DNA of 64,000 nt, from NCBI GenBank assembly GCA_904420005.1, contig CAJFTT010000050.1:1-64000 (forward strand). Reading direction: 5' to 3'. Of this stretch, positions 18,827-29,853 are shown piece by piece. Both the position numbers and the translations under genes were made by a program. Each line of letters opens with the position of its first letter. Positions within the stretch are counted from its first letter, which is position 1. Under the pieces are notes generated by a model, which was not told the DNA's origin, did not search any database, and worked only from the letters and a program-made list of their open reading frames with translations. This stretch comes from Candidatus Tabaqchalia intestinavium (lineage in GTDB: Bacteria; Bacillota; Clostridia; Oscillospirales; CAJFTT01).

Positions 18827-21073
18827 TTATTCCGTGCTTGCCTCCGCGCGCACCGAAACGGTGATGATCGTGCCTTCGTCGACCTTCTCTCCCTGCTGCA
18901 CCGACTGCTCATAGACCTTGAGCGTCCCGCTGCCGGAGGAAATGCCGTTGAATTTGATGTTGAGCCCTGCGTTATTGAGCGCGCGCGTGGCTTCCGCAGG
19001 CGTCAGGCCGATGAGCTTGGGCACGGTCGCCTGTTTGATTTCGGCGTCGCTGTCGGTATATAGGATGACAGTGCCGTTTTTCGGCATTTCCGAGCCCTTC
19101 TTCGGGATCTGGCTGATGACGTTCTCCCCGTCGCCGCGGATGTCAACCTTGAGGTTGAGGCGCTTGAGGCGCTTCTCCGCTTCCTCCACCGTGCCGCCGG
19201 TCAGGTCGGGCACGGACACGTCCATGTTCGCCTGCTCCTCTTCGCTGAAGACCGGCTCCACGCCCAGATAAGGCAGGATCTCGCTGAGGATCCCGCTGAT
19301 AGCCGGGCCCGCCACCGTGCCGCCGCTGCGCATGGACACGCCCGGCTCGTCGGCGAGGATGAGGATGGCGACCTGCGGGTTATCCGCCGGGGCCACCGCC
19401 ACCATCGAGGCGACGACCTCCTCGATTCTGCCGGTCTCCGGGTTTCTGGTCTCGGTCTTTTCCGAGGTGCCGGTCTTGCCGGCCACACGGTAACCCGCAA
19501 CGTAGGCGTTCTTGGCCGTACCGGTTTCCACCACCTGCTCCATCATCTGGCACAGCTGCTGGGAAACCTCCTCCGATATGACCTGCCGCTTTTCCGTGGT
19601 GCCGTAGCTCTTGACGACGTTGCCGTCCGCGTCCACCATCTGCCGCACGAGATGCGGCTGCACGAGCGTGCCGCCGTTGGTGGCCGCGGCCACCGCCGTG
19701 ATCATCTGGATGGGCGTGACCTTGAAGGTCTGGCCGAACGAAGAAATCGCCAGCTCCACTTCCCCGAACGCGCTCTCATCATGGTAAACGCTCTTCTGCT
19801 CGCCCGGCAGGTCGATGCCGGTCTTTTCCATCAGGCCGAACGCCTCGAAATATTCGCGGAACGTGTCCGTTCCCAGGCGCAGGCCCATCGTCACGAACAC
19901 CGGGTTGCAGGAATTCATCAGCGCATGCACGAAGTCCTCCGAGCCGTGCGTCTTGGTGCAGCGGATCCGCCGGTCGGCCACGGTGATGGAGCCGCTGCAG
20001 TTGAAATGCTCATCCAGCGTCACCAGCCCCTCCTCCAGGGCGGAGGCCGCGACGAGCGTCTTGAAGGTCGAGCCCGGCTCGTAGGTCATGGTGATGGCCT
20101 TATTCTGCCACATGCGCTCGCGTTCATTGGCCAGCGCCGTGGAATATTCCTCCGTCCCGGCCGTATATTCCTCCAGCCGCAGCAGCGCCTGCGCGTCGGA
20201 GACGGTGAAGGGATCTTCGAGATCGAAATCGGGCTTGGAGCTCATGGCGAGGATCTCGCCGGTATTGACATCCATTATAATACCCGTCACACTTTGTTTT
20301 ACCTGATATTCCGTGTAAATTTTCTCCAAATATTTTTCCAGCAGGCTTTGAATCGTATAATCAATGGTCAGATACAGGTCATATCCGTCCTGCGCCTCGA
20401 TGTAGGTTTCGTAGCTGTCGGGCATATCGTCGCCCACAGCGTTGCGCGCCGCGACGACGCGCCCATTGACGCCGGTGAGATATTGGTCGTAATATTTCTC
20501 GATGCCGTAAAGGCCCTGGTTATCCGTGCCGGTGAAGCCGAGCACCTGGGAGGCGATGTTACCCTGCGGGTAATAACGCTTGTTGTCGTCCGCCAGGGTC
20601 AGGCTGCTGATTTTGTTCTCGTCGATGAAGGCGCGCACCTGCTCGGCCTGGTCGTTCTCGATGCGGCGTTTGATCACCTCATACTGGGAATCCTTGCAGG
20701 TTTTTTGGTAGATCTCCTCCCGGTCCATGTCGAGGATCGCGGACAGCCGGTCCGCGATGAGCGCGCGCTGCGTCTCGTCGTCGTCCTCGATGAGGTTGGG
20801 GGAGAGAATGACCGTATAGGCCGTCGCGCTCTGCACCAGCGCCTTGCCGTTGCGGTCATAGATCGAGCCGCGCTTGGCGTAAATCGGCGTGTCGGACAGC
20901 TGCTGGCTGAGCGCGCGTTTCTGGTAATATTCGCCGTTGACAAGCTGAAGATAGCCCAAGCGCACATTGAGGCCCAGGAAGCCGACGATCAGCAACACGG
21001 AAAGGACGATATTGGCCCGCACTCGCATCTGTCTGCTCGGCGTGTTGGTTTTGGGTTTGGATTGTGTCTGCAC
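18827..21073 (-). CDS. penicillin-binding protein, FtsI/SpoVD class with two C-terminal PASTA domains
   Basis: TYEPGSTFKTLVAASAL (SxxK), AGKTGTSEKT (KTG); PASTA-like VPDLTGGTVEEAEKRL and VPKLIGLTPAEATRAL; GTG start at 21073 after GGAGGC. Confidence 0.95.
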   Translation of the reverse strand: MQTQSKPKTNTPSRQMRVRANIVLSVLLIVGFLGLNVRLGYLQLVNGEYYQKRALSQQLSDTPIYAKRGSIYDRNGKALVQSATAYTVILSPNLIEDDDETQRALIADRLSAILDMDREEIYQKTCKDSQYEVIKRRIENDQAEQVRAFIDENKISSLTLADDNKRYYPQGNIASQVLGFTGTDNQGLYGIEKYYDQYLTGVNGRVVAARNAVGDDMPDSYETYIEAQDGYDLYLTIDYTIQSLLEKYLEKIYTEYQVKQSVTGIIMDVNTGEILAMSSKPDFDLEDPFTVSDAQALLRLEEYTAGTEEYSTALANERERMWQNKAITMTYEPGSTFKTLVAASALEEGLVTLDEHFNCSGSITVADRRIRCTKTHGSEDFVHALMNSCNPVFVTMGLRLGTDTFREYFEAFGLMEKTGIDLPGEQKSVYHDESAFGEVELAISSFGQTFKVTPIQMITAVAAATNGGTLVQPHLVRQMVDADGNVVKSYGTTEKRQVISEEVSQQLCQMMEQVVETGTAKNAYVAGYRVAGKTGTSEKTETRNPETGRIEEVVASMVAVAPADNPQVAILILADEPGVSMRSGGTVAGPAISGILSEILPYLGVEPVFSEEEQANMDVSVPDLTGGTVEEAEKRLKRLNLKVDIRGDGENVISQIPKKGSEMPKNGTVILYTDSDAEIKQATVPKLIGLTPAEATRALNNAGLNIKFNGISSGSGTLKVYEQSVQQGEKVDEGTIITVSVRAEASTE

Positions 21074-21289
21074 GATGGCGCCTCCTTTTTCATGTCCGTG
21101 TCCGCGACTTCCTCCCGCCCGTTCGCCCGCCGGGCAGAGACCGGCAGGCGGCCGGCTTTCCCGCGCGCGAAACGCGGCGTCGAACGATCGCTCCGGCGCC
21201 CGCGTGGGCTTTCCGCGCGCAAAGGGGAAATAATGAAAAGGAGAGAAGAGAGCAAAACTCTCCACTCTCTGTTTCATTTTATAGGTTGG

Positions 21290-21778
21290 TCAGGCAAAGT
21301 ATTCCTTGATGCTCTGAAAGAAGCTTTTAATATTTTCAATCCAGCCGGTGGACGGCGCGTCCTGCACCTCGAGCACGTCGCCTTCGGAAAGATTGACGTA
21401 ATGCACCTGGTTCTTCTCCTGTTTGACCAGGCCGTTTGCCTGTACGTACTCCTCGATTTTCGCGGTGCTGACCTTGCGGTCGAGCTCGATACGCAGCCGG
21501 GCCTGCTCGTCCTGCGCTTTCTCCAGCTGCTTGCTGAGATTCTGGCTGGTGGCGTTGAGCGCCGTCAGCTGCGCCTGGGAATAGAGCATCAGGCCGACGA
21601 CGGAGCCGATGAGCAGCACAACGGCCAGAATCTTGACCGCCACGCGGGTGTTGCTTTTCCGCGCGACGAGCTTGGGTTCCTCGGGCTTGGGCTCTTCCTT
21701 GGGCCTTGCTTTCTTCTCTTCAAACAGAGACAGATCATAGGCGAGATTGTCTTTCATCGGCGCCGGCATGCTTCCCAT
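21290..21778 (-). CDS. ftsL: FtsL-like division protein
   Basis: Single TM followed by coiled coil (LTALNATSQNLSKQLEKAQDEQARLRIELDRKVS); between rsmH and the PBP gene. Confidence 0.8.
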   Translation of the reverse strand: MGSMPAPMKDNLAYDLSLFEEKKARPKEEPKPEEPKLVARKSNTRVAVKILAVVLLIGSVVGLMLYSQAQLTALNATSQNLSKQLEKAQDEQARLRIELDRKVSTAKIEEYVQANGLVKQEKNQVHYVNLSEGDVLEVQDAPSTGWIENIKSFFQSIKEYFA

Positions 21779-21829
21779 CCTTTCTTTTTCCTTCTTCTTG
21801 GTTGTGTCCGTACCTCGTTGTCTTCCTTT

Positions 21830-22771
21830 TTATTCCTGCGGCAGCTTCTCCGCGACCCGCAGCTTGGCGCTGCGGCTGCGCGGGTTGCGCGCGAGTTCTT
21901 CCTCGCTGGCGACGACCGGTTTGCGCGTGACGAGCCGGATCTGCGGCTTGTTGCCGCAGACGCACACCGGCAGCTGCGGCGGGCAGGTGCAGCCTTTGGC
22001 CGCCTGGGCGAAGGCCTGCTTGACGATGCGATCCTCCAGCGAATGAAACGTAATAATGCAGAAACGGCCGCCCGGCCGCAGCAGGGAAATGCCTTCCTCC
22101 ACGGCCCGGCGCAGCTCGCCGAGCTCGTCGTTGACCGCGATGCGAATGGCCTGGAACGTGCGTTTCGACGGATGCGGCCCGTCGCGGCGTGCGCCGGCGG
22201 GAACCGCCTGCTTGATGACGGCGTTGAGCTGGAAGGTCGTCTCGATGGGCGCCGTCTGCCGCGCCTGCACGATGAACGCGGCGATGCGCTTGGCCCAGCG
22301 TTCCTCGCCGTAGGTGAAGATCAGGTCGGCCAGCGCCTGCTCGGAATAGCCGTTGACGATCTGGTAAGCCGTGAGCGGCTGATCCTGCGCCATGCGCATG
22401 TCGAGCGGTGCGTCGTGATTATAGCTGAAGCCGCGCGCCGGGTTGTCGAGCTGATACGAGGACACCCCGATGTCAAGCAAAATTCCGTCCACCTCGTGCA
22501 CGCCAATCCGGCGCGTCGCTTCAGCCATAGTCGAGAAATTGCAGCGCAGCACCGTGGCCCGCTCCCCCAACGGGGCGAGGCGCGCCGACGCCGCGCGGAC
22601 CGCTTCCTCATCGCGGTCAAGCGCGATCAGGCGGCCGCTCGTAAGGCGTTTCGCGATCTCAAAGGAATGGCCCCCGCCGCCCGCCGTGCCGTCGAGATAG
22701 ACGCCGTCCGGCCGGATGGCGAGGCCTTCGATGCATTCTTGCAGCAATACTGGTTCATGCGAAAATTCCAT
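21830..22771 (-). CDS. rsmH: 16S rRNA (cytosine1402-N4)-methyltransferase
   Basis: FSHEPVLLQECIEGLAIRPDGVYLDGTAGGGGHS; ILLDIGVSSYQLDNPARGFSY. Confidence 0.98.
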   Translation of the reverse strand: MEFSHEPVLLQECIEGLAIRPDGVYLDGTAGGGGHSFEIAKRLTSGRLIALDRDEEAVRAASARLAPLGERATVLRCNFSTMAEATRRIGVHEVDGILLDIGVSSYQLDNPARGFSYNHDAPLDMRMAQDQPLTAYQIVNGYSEQALADLIFTYGEERWAKRIAAFIVQARQTAPIETTFQLNAVIKQAVPAGARRDGPHPSKRTFQAIRIAVNDELGELRRAVEEGISLLRPGGRFCIITFHSLEDRIVKQAFAQAAKGCTCPPQLPVCVCGNKPQIRLVTRKPVVASEEELARNPRSRSAKLRVAEKLPQE

Positions 22772-22785
22772 ACCGTCCTCCGCGC

Positions 22786-23208
22786 TCAGATGCCGAGCTC
22801 CTCCATGCTCTGCTCCACTTTGAGCTTGACATTTTCATCCTCCGAATACTGCATCCAGCGGTCACGGCTCCAGATCTCGGCCCAGTCGCCCGCGCCGATG
22901 ACCACGATGTCCTGCTCGAGGCCCGCGTAATCCCGCAGGTTCTGTGGAATGAGGATACGCCCCTGCTTGTCCAGCTCCACCTCCGTCGCGGAGGAAAAGA
23001 AAAAACGTTTGGTGTCGCGGGATTTCGCCATCGGCTGGCTGTTGAGCGTGGCGGCGAGCTGGTTCCATTTCTCCATCGTGTAAACCGCGAGGCAATTGTC
23101 CAGCCAGCGTGTAATCATGAAGCTCAGGCCCAGCTCCTTGCGCATCTTGACGGGAATGAATGTCCTGCCCTTGACGTCCATCTTGTTCTCATACGTCCCT
23201 GTGAGCAC
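22786..23208 (-). CDS. mraZ: transcriptional regulator MraZ
   Basis: LTGTYENKMDVKGRTFIPVKMRKEL; GTG start after a GGAGGGA RBS. Confidence 0.95.
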   Translation of the reverse strand: MLTGTYENKMDVKGRTFIPVKMRKELGLSFMITRWLDNCLAVYTMEKWNQLAATLNSQPMAKSRDTKRFFFSSATEVELDKQGRILIPQNLRDYAGLEQDIVVIGAGDWAEIWSRDRWMQYSEDENVKLKVEQSMEELGI

Positions 23209-23313
23209 GGCATTCCCTCCCCTCCCGATTCGAAGCGCTCGTACGGTCCGCGTCGTCACGCCGGCGGCTTGTCCTCAGTCTGGCGGAGAACGAACCCTAC
23301 GGGGTGAAATTCA

Positions 23314-23340
23314 CCACTTTTAACCACTTCACCCCACTTT
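23314..23340 (-). promoter_or_regulatory. MraZ box: three direct repeats at 10-bp period
   Basis: Minus strand AAAGTGG-ggt-GAAGTGG-tta-AAAGTGG. Confidence 0.85.
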
Positions 23341-23347
23341 TTTCTAA

Positions 23348-23376
23348 ATTATACGGCTTTTTACAAACAATTGCAA
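23348..23376 (-). promoter_or_regulatory. sigma-A-type promoter of the dcw cluster
   Basis: Minus strand TTGCAA - 17 bp - TATAAT, immediately upstream of the MraZ boxes. Confidence 0.85.
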
Positions 23377-23430
23377 GATCAAGGGAGAATCTTTTTCTAG
23401 AAAATTTTTCTAATTGTGGAGACAAACAAA

Positions 23431-23456
23431 GAGCACCACTATATCTAGTGGTGCTC
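23431..23456 (-). terminator. stem-loop, possible terminator of the XRE gene
   Basis: GAGCACCACTA-TATC-TAGTGGTGCTC with a T-rich minus-strand 3' side. Confidence 0.5.
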
Positions 23457-23516
23457 AAAATTGTTATCCTCAACACGTGCGCCGAGCATGCCGCTGGACC
23501 GCCGGTGGGGAATCCC

Positions 23517-23726
23517 GCTCTTTTCGTACCCGCGGGCCGCCGTTGGTTTGTCGGGCCTGTTATCTCTTGGAGAACCTGCTCTTCTCGTGCCCGCGGGCCG
23601 CCGTCTGCGCCGCCCATGCGCCAAGGGCCGCCGTTCTCCCCTTTCTCCTTGCGCGCCGCCGCTCCATATGGAGCGCAAACGCCATCGCGCCGCCGGCACG
23701 CCTTCTCTCCCGCGCGCCGCCGGCCC
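23517..23726. repeat. degenerate repeats at 61-bp spacing
   Basis: GCTCTTTTCGTACCCGCGGGCCGCCGTTGG at 23517 and GCTCTTCTCGTGCCCGCGGGCCGCCGTCTG at 23578; weaker copies near 23639 and 23700. Confidence 0.6.
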
Positions 23727-23855
23727 CGGCTCCTGTCACGGCGCGGGAAGCGGCGAAACCTCTTTCCCGGACAAGCCCGTCACGGCGGCGCCAGGGGAGG
23801 GCCGCCCCCCAGCGCTATACCCTGGCCCGGCGCTGCGCGCGCTCCGCCCGGCGGT

Positions 23856-24320
23856 TCACCGGCCCAGCAGGCTTTTGCCCGCGAGATACAGGCCGACCAG
23901 CATCTCCCCCACCGCCAGGCCGCACAGAAGGCCGCCCAGAAAGTCCTGAAACGCCGAGCCGCCAAACCACCCGGCCACAGCCAGCAGCGCGATTCCCATC
24001 ACGATGAGCAATACACCGTACAGCGTGCCTCTCTGCTGCTGCAGCTGTCGGATTTCCCGGATCAGCTCGAGCATCTGCGCCTCTTCCCGGTCGGGCGCGG
24101 CGCTTTTTTCCGCATCCGCTCCCGCCATCAGCTCCGCAACGGAAATCTCCAGCGCGGCGCACAACGCCTCCACCACGCTGTAATCCGGCATACAGACCCC
24201 GGTCTCCCATTTGGAAATGGTTTTGTTCGAGACGTGCAGTCGCTCGGCCAGCTGCGCCTGCGTCAGATTTTTCTCTTTGCGTTTCTGCGCGATGTATTTG
24301 CCGATGTTTCGTTGCTGCAT
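23856..24320 (-). CDS. XRE-family HTH regulator with C-terminal TM segments
   Basis: MQQRNIGKYIAQKRKEKNLTQAQLAERLHVSNKTISKWETGVCMPDYSVVEALCAALEISVAELM. Confidence 0.92.
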   Translation of the reverse strand: MQQRNIGKYIAQKRKEKNLTQAQLAERLHVSNKTISKWETGVCMPDYSVVEALCAALEISVAELMAGADAEKSAAPDREEAQMLELIREIRQLQQQRGTLYGVLLIVMGIALLAVAGWFGGSAFQDFLGGLLCGLAVGEMLVGLYLAGKSLLGR

Positions 24321-25313
24321 GTGTCTTCTCCTCCTGCCCGATTTTGCCATCTTTAGTATATACCCTCGGTGCGCAAAACGCAACGCGCCCGACGACGGTC
24401 GCCGTTGCCAGAGGGAGCGGCGTTTCCGCGCCCGAGAAACGGTCTGCCTGCCCTGCGTCGCGGCGTCGCCCGCGCGCGTTTCCTCTCGCCGGCATCTCCG
24501 CGGCGTTTCCCGGGGAAAAGCGCGCGGCCTGCAAAGGGCGCAAAACGCCCCGGTGCGCGCCTGGCGACAAGAACGGCCCGGCCGGCCATCCGTTTGGCCG
24601 TCAAAAAGCCGGCGTCCCCTCTTGCCTTTTGAGGCTACCATTTTCTGCGGCAAAACGCCACCCCTCAAAAAGGGAATTTGGTTGGAATCCACCAGACCCG
24701 CGTTTTTCGCAGCGGCTTGCTGCAACCCGGTCCCTTCCGGGAAGGGCCGCCCGCACGGTGCGCAGCGCGCTCCGCCCGCGCCTCCCTGCCCGGGTCGGCC
24801 GGGCGGCGACTTTGCGTCGCCGCCTGGCGGGATTGGCCCGTATCGTTATGCCCCAAGGATTCACTTACCAGGGCAGGAGGATTCGATTGTCTGCCGCGCC
24901 TGGCACGCGGCCAACGAAAACGGAGCCTGAACAGGCGCGGGCCGCTCTGGCAGGGCGGCCGCTCAATGCAGCCCCCCGGTGGATAAGGGTATTACAAACA
25001 TGTATAAGCGATAGGACCCTACACTTTATTGTCGGCTGTCCTTTCCTGTATCCCTATCACAAACATGCAAAATTCCAATTTTTATAAGAGCCGCCCCTTG
25101 CAAAAGGCCGGAGCTGTCGCTATGAAAGCAATGCACATTCCGTACTCCCGCATTGCCGCGCGTTATCGCGCAAAGCCGCGCGCCGCTGCCCCCAGCAGAG
25201 GGCCAAACCCCAGCGCGCAAAACCACGTCGAACGCGGTGGGCAAGGCAAATGGACCCTATGCACAAGCACGGCGGAGAGAATCCTCCGAAAAAACCGATC
25301 GGCATACAAAAAT

Positions 25314-25343
25314 ACCGTCTGCAACAGTTCCATTGCAGACGGT
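25314..25343 (-). terminator. intrinsic terminator of the nitroreductase gene
   Basis: ACCGTCTGCAA...TTGCAGACGGT followed by ATTTTTGT on the minus strand. Confidence 0.85.
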
Positions 25344-25350
25344 AGCCTTT

Positions 25351-26034
25351 TCACTTCGCCCAAGTAAAGTTTTCTTTTCCTGCGCCGGCCTCAAAATGGC
25401 ACTTGACGATGCCCAAATCGGTTTTGGAATAGAAACCGCCCAGGGATTTTGCCGTGACGGTGCTCCCGCTGAGGGAAAGCATGAATTTCTGCTGGTTCAT
25501 GGCTGTGGGCGCCAGCATAGCCGCTTCCATGCCCTTGCGGAACCAGTCTGGCATCGCGCCCGCTACCTGGCAGAGGGCTTCCATGGGCTTGCTCTTGTGG
25601 GCGACGCCCTGCGTGGCGCCGTAGCCCAGGGACAGCACGCACACCAGCTTTTCCCCGGGCGCGATGGCGCAGCGGCTCTTGGCCGCCCCTTTGCCGAAAG
25701 TCATGGCCACCCAGCAGGTGTTGAGCCCCAGCGTCTGGGCCAGCAGAGCCAGCCGCTCCCCGTAATAGCCCAAGCGTTCCTCCAGGTCGCCGCCCTTTCG
25801 CCCGATGAGGGCAATGTAATTCTGCACACCGGAGAATTTTCCGTAATGCGCCATGAAGCTGTCAAAGGCTTTGGGCTCATTTGTTACCAGCTGGATATGC
25901 AGGCCGCCCTCCTGGTTGCAGGCGTCGATCTCCTTTTGCAGGGTCTGGATATCCTCCGGCTTCAGCGGGGTATCCTTGTAGCTGCGCACCGAGTGGCGCG
26001 CCTGCATCGCTTCCAAAATCGTCATGACAATCAT
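25351..26034 (-). CDS. nitroreductase family protein
   Basis: AMQARHSVRSYKDTPL; GKLVCVLSLGYG-type region; APTAMNQQKF. Confidence 0.88.
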   Translation of the reverse strand: MIVMTILEAMQARHSVRSYKDTPLKPEDIQTLQKEIDACNQEGGLHIQLVTNEPKAFDSFMAHYGKFSGVQNYIALIGRKGGDLEERLGYYGERLALLAQTLGLNTCWVAMTFGKGAAKSRCAIAPGEKLVCVLSLGYGATQGVAHKSKPMEALCQVAGAMPDWFRKGMEAAMLAPTAMNQQKFMLSLSGSTVTAKSLGGFYSKTDLGIVKCHFEAGAGKENFTWAK

Positions 26035-26038
26035 CCTT

Positions 26039-26446
26039 TCATTCTGTCAAACGGGGGTAATGGGCGCGCGCGGCGTCCTGCGCCGCCTGACAAACATGAT
26101 CCACCAGCGCCTTGATCTCGCTCCATTTGCCGAGGTTGGCGTCCACATAATAATAATTCCTAGTGCCCTGGCGATGGACGTTGACCAGCCCGGCATCCTT
26201 GAGGATCCGCAGGTGATGGGACACGGCCGGGCGGGAAAGATGGGTGCGCTTGGTGATCTCCGGCACACGCATGCCCACGGTTTCATATTCCAGCAGGGCG
26301 ATAAAGATCTGCTGGCGGGTTTCATCTCCCAGCGCCGCGAAGAAGCTTTGCAGCGCCTTGAATTCTTCCGCCAGAGACTGCCGCTGCGCTCTGCACTCGT
26401 CCATCCCCATCCCCCTTTTGACAAATAGTTTAAACTTTTGAACCAT
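26039..26446 (-). CDS. ArsR-family HTH regulator
   Basis: FAALGDETRQQIFIALLE...MRVPEITKRTHLSRPAVSHHLRILKDAGLVNVHRQGTRNYYYV. Confidence 0.93.
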   Translation of the reverse strand: MVQKFKLFVKRGMGMDECRAQRQSLAEEFKALQSFFAALGDETRQQIFIALLEYETVGMRVPEITKRTHLSRPAVSHHLRILKDAGLVNVHRQGTRNYYYVDANLGKWSEIKALVDHVCQAAQDAARAHYPRLTE

Positions 26447-26656
26447 TATAGCACAGATTCTCCCCCTTGGCGCATCGGGAAAGAAAATCGAGACAGAGGC
26501 TTTGCCGCATCAGCGCCGAAACGACAATTCTTCCGGCAACGGGGCTCGCTGCCGGAAGAATTCCACGCCATACAGACAAAAAAGCAGCCCGCGCCGGGCC
26601 CTGCCAGCGCAAAAGCTTGTTTGCCGGCCGGAAGCTTACCAGCCCGCCGTCCCACC

Positions 26657-26866
26657 CTACGGATCCGGATCCGCCGCAATTTCCTCGCACTCGCTCAATT
26701 CCGTGAAATCCTCCAAAGAATGTCGGAATCCTCGCCTTAAATATTCCTTCCCGCCGTCCACGCTGCAGCAGCCGCATCGGCAGGTCACAAAATCATGTCG
26801 GTGCGTGGAAACCAGGATTTCCCCGCAGTGATTGCACTGGATCGCGTTTTTGATAATCCGTTTCAT
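26657..26866 (-). CDS. small conserved Cys-rich (zinc-ribbon-like) protein, 69 aa
   Basis: MKRIIKNAIQCNHCGEILVSTHRHDFVTCRCGCCSVDGGKEYLRRGF; start inside the longer ORF, after AAGGAAAAACGC. Confidence 0.75.
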   Translation of the reverse strand: MKRIIKNAIQCNHCGEILVSTHRHDFVTCRCGCCSVDGGKEYLRRGFRHSLEDFTELSECEEIAADPDP

Positions 26867-27051
26867 GCGTTTTTCCTTTCCGGGGCAATGGGGGAGCCGC
26901 GGGCGCGCCGCCCCAACGCGCCTGCATCTTTTCAGGGCGCTTTGGAGGCCGAGGGGACGATGCCCGGCCGCTTTGCCGCCCTTGCCGGCCGTTCCCCTTC
27001 CCGAAGGCGTCGCGTCATCGCCGCCGTCCCCGCCCCCGCCGGTGTCTGCGC

Positions 27052-27112
27052 GAAAAAGAGACAGCCGGAGGCATCGGAGAATCCCGGCGCCTTCGGCTGT
27101 TTCGCTTTTTGG
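27052..27112 (-). terminator. intrinsic terminator downstream of gpmI
   Basis: ACAGCCGgAGGC...GCCTtCGGCTGT stem with CTCTTTTTCG on the minus strand. Confidence 0.7.
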
Positions 27113-27181
27113 GGATGTACGCAAGGCTTCGCGCGCCCGCACGCGCGCCGCTGTTTCCCCGCGCCGCGCGGCGGGCGCGGC

Positions 27182-28699
<1,518 letters not shown>

Positions 28700-28792
28700 T
28701 ACGATCGTTTCCCCTTTCCGCGCCGGTCTGCGGCGCGCTGCAATGGATGAAATCCGGCTTTCGCCGGGATGGGACGCTCTCCCCGGAGCGGC

Positions 28793-28836
28793 AAAACAGA
28801 CGTGCCGCGCTGCGGGAGCGCCTGCGCGTCTGTTTT
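28793..28836. terminator. hairpin between tpiA and gpmI
   Basis: AAAACAGACG...CGTCTGTTTTTT. Confidence 0.55.
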
Positions 28837-28970
28837 TTGCCGGGAAAGGCCGCCCCGCGCGGGGATGCACCGCAAAAGTGCGGGCGCCGTCCCCTATGCG
28901 ATCGCCTCGGTCCCGCGGCGGGCCGTCTCCGCCCCGCGCCGCGCGGCCGCTTGCGTCGCATTCACGCGGC

Positions 28971-29738
28971 TCACTTGCTCGCCGCGGCGACGATGACGGA
29001 GAAATCCTTGGCCTTGAGCGACGCGCCGCCGATCAGGCCGCCGTCGACGTCAGGCTGCGCGAGCAGCTCCTCGGCGTTGCCGGCGTTCATCGAGCCGCCG
29101 TACTGGATGGTCATGCCGCCGGCGCATTTGTCGCAATACAGCGACGCCACCACGCCGCGGATGAGGGCGCAGACCTCGTTGGCCTGCGCGGCTGTCGCGG
29201 TCTTGCCCGTGCCGATGGCCCACACCGGCTCATAGGCGATGATGATGCGGCTGAGCTCCTCCGCCTTGACGCCGGACAGCGCGACCTTGACCTGCGTCGC
29301 GACGACCTCCGCCGTGATGCCCAGCTCCCGCTCACGCTCCAGCTCGCCCACGCACAGGATGACCGTCAGCCCCTCGTCGAGCGCGGCGCGCACGCGACGG
29401 TTGACCGTGGCGTCCGTCTCGCCGAAATACTGCCGGCGCTCGGAATGGCCGATGACGACATAGGAAACGCCCATCTCGCGCAGCATCGGGGCCGAGATCT
29501 CGCCCGTGAAGGCGCCGCTCTTCTCCCAGTGGCAGTTCTGCGCGCCGACGCGGATGTTCGAGCCCTTGACGGCTTCGAGCGCGGCCGGCAGATCGACGAA
29601 CGGCACGCAAACGACCACGTCGCAGCCCGCGTCCGCGACGAGCGGGCGCAGCTCGGCGATGAGCGCGCTGGCCTCCGCCGGGGTCTTGTTCATCTTCCAG
29701 TTGCCGGCAATGACGGCAGGACGAAGGGACTTATTCAT
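28971..29738 (-). CDS. tpiA: triosephosphate isomerase
   Basis: [54 protein letters not shown]. Confidence 0.98.
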   Translation of the reverse strand: MNKSLRPAVIAGNWKMNKTPAEASALIAELRPLVADAGCDVVVCVPFVDLPAALEAVKGSNIRVGAQNCHWEKSGAFTGEISAPMLREMGVSYVVIGHSERRQYFGETDATVNRRVRAALDEGLTVILCVGELERERELGITAEVVATQVKVALSGVKAEELSRIIIAYEPVWAIGTGKTATAAQANEVCALIRGVVASLYCDKCAGGMTIQYGGSMNAGNAEELLAQPDVDGGLIGGASLKAKDFSVIVAAASK

Positions 29739-29853
29739 GAAAATCAACCTTTCTTGTGTTCTTTTGGATTTCTCATTGTTTCTGCACTTCCCGCGCCGCG
29801 ACCGGCGCAAAAAGGCGGCCCAGAAAACGCTCTGCGCCGCCTGCGAAGCCAAC

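Noticed and set aside
19652-22930. 1092-aa plus-strand ORF
   Set aside because: Antisense shadow of the PBP, ftsL and rsmH genes; Arg/His/Ala-rich composition typical of GC-rich antisense frames.
24369-24986. Several overlapping 80-250 aa ORFs on both strands
   Set aside because: No frame has domain-like sequence, codon bias or an RBS; treated as non-coding GC-rich DNA.
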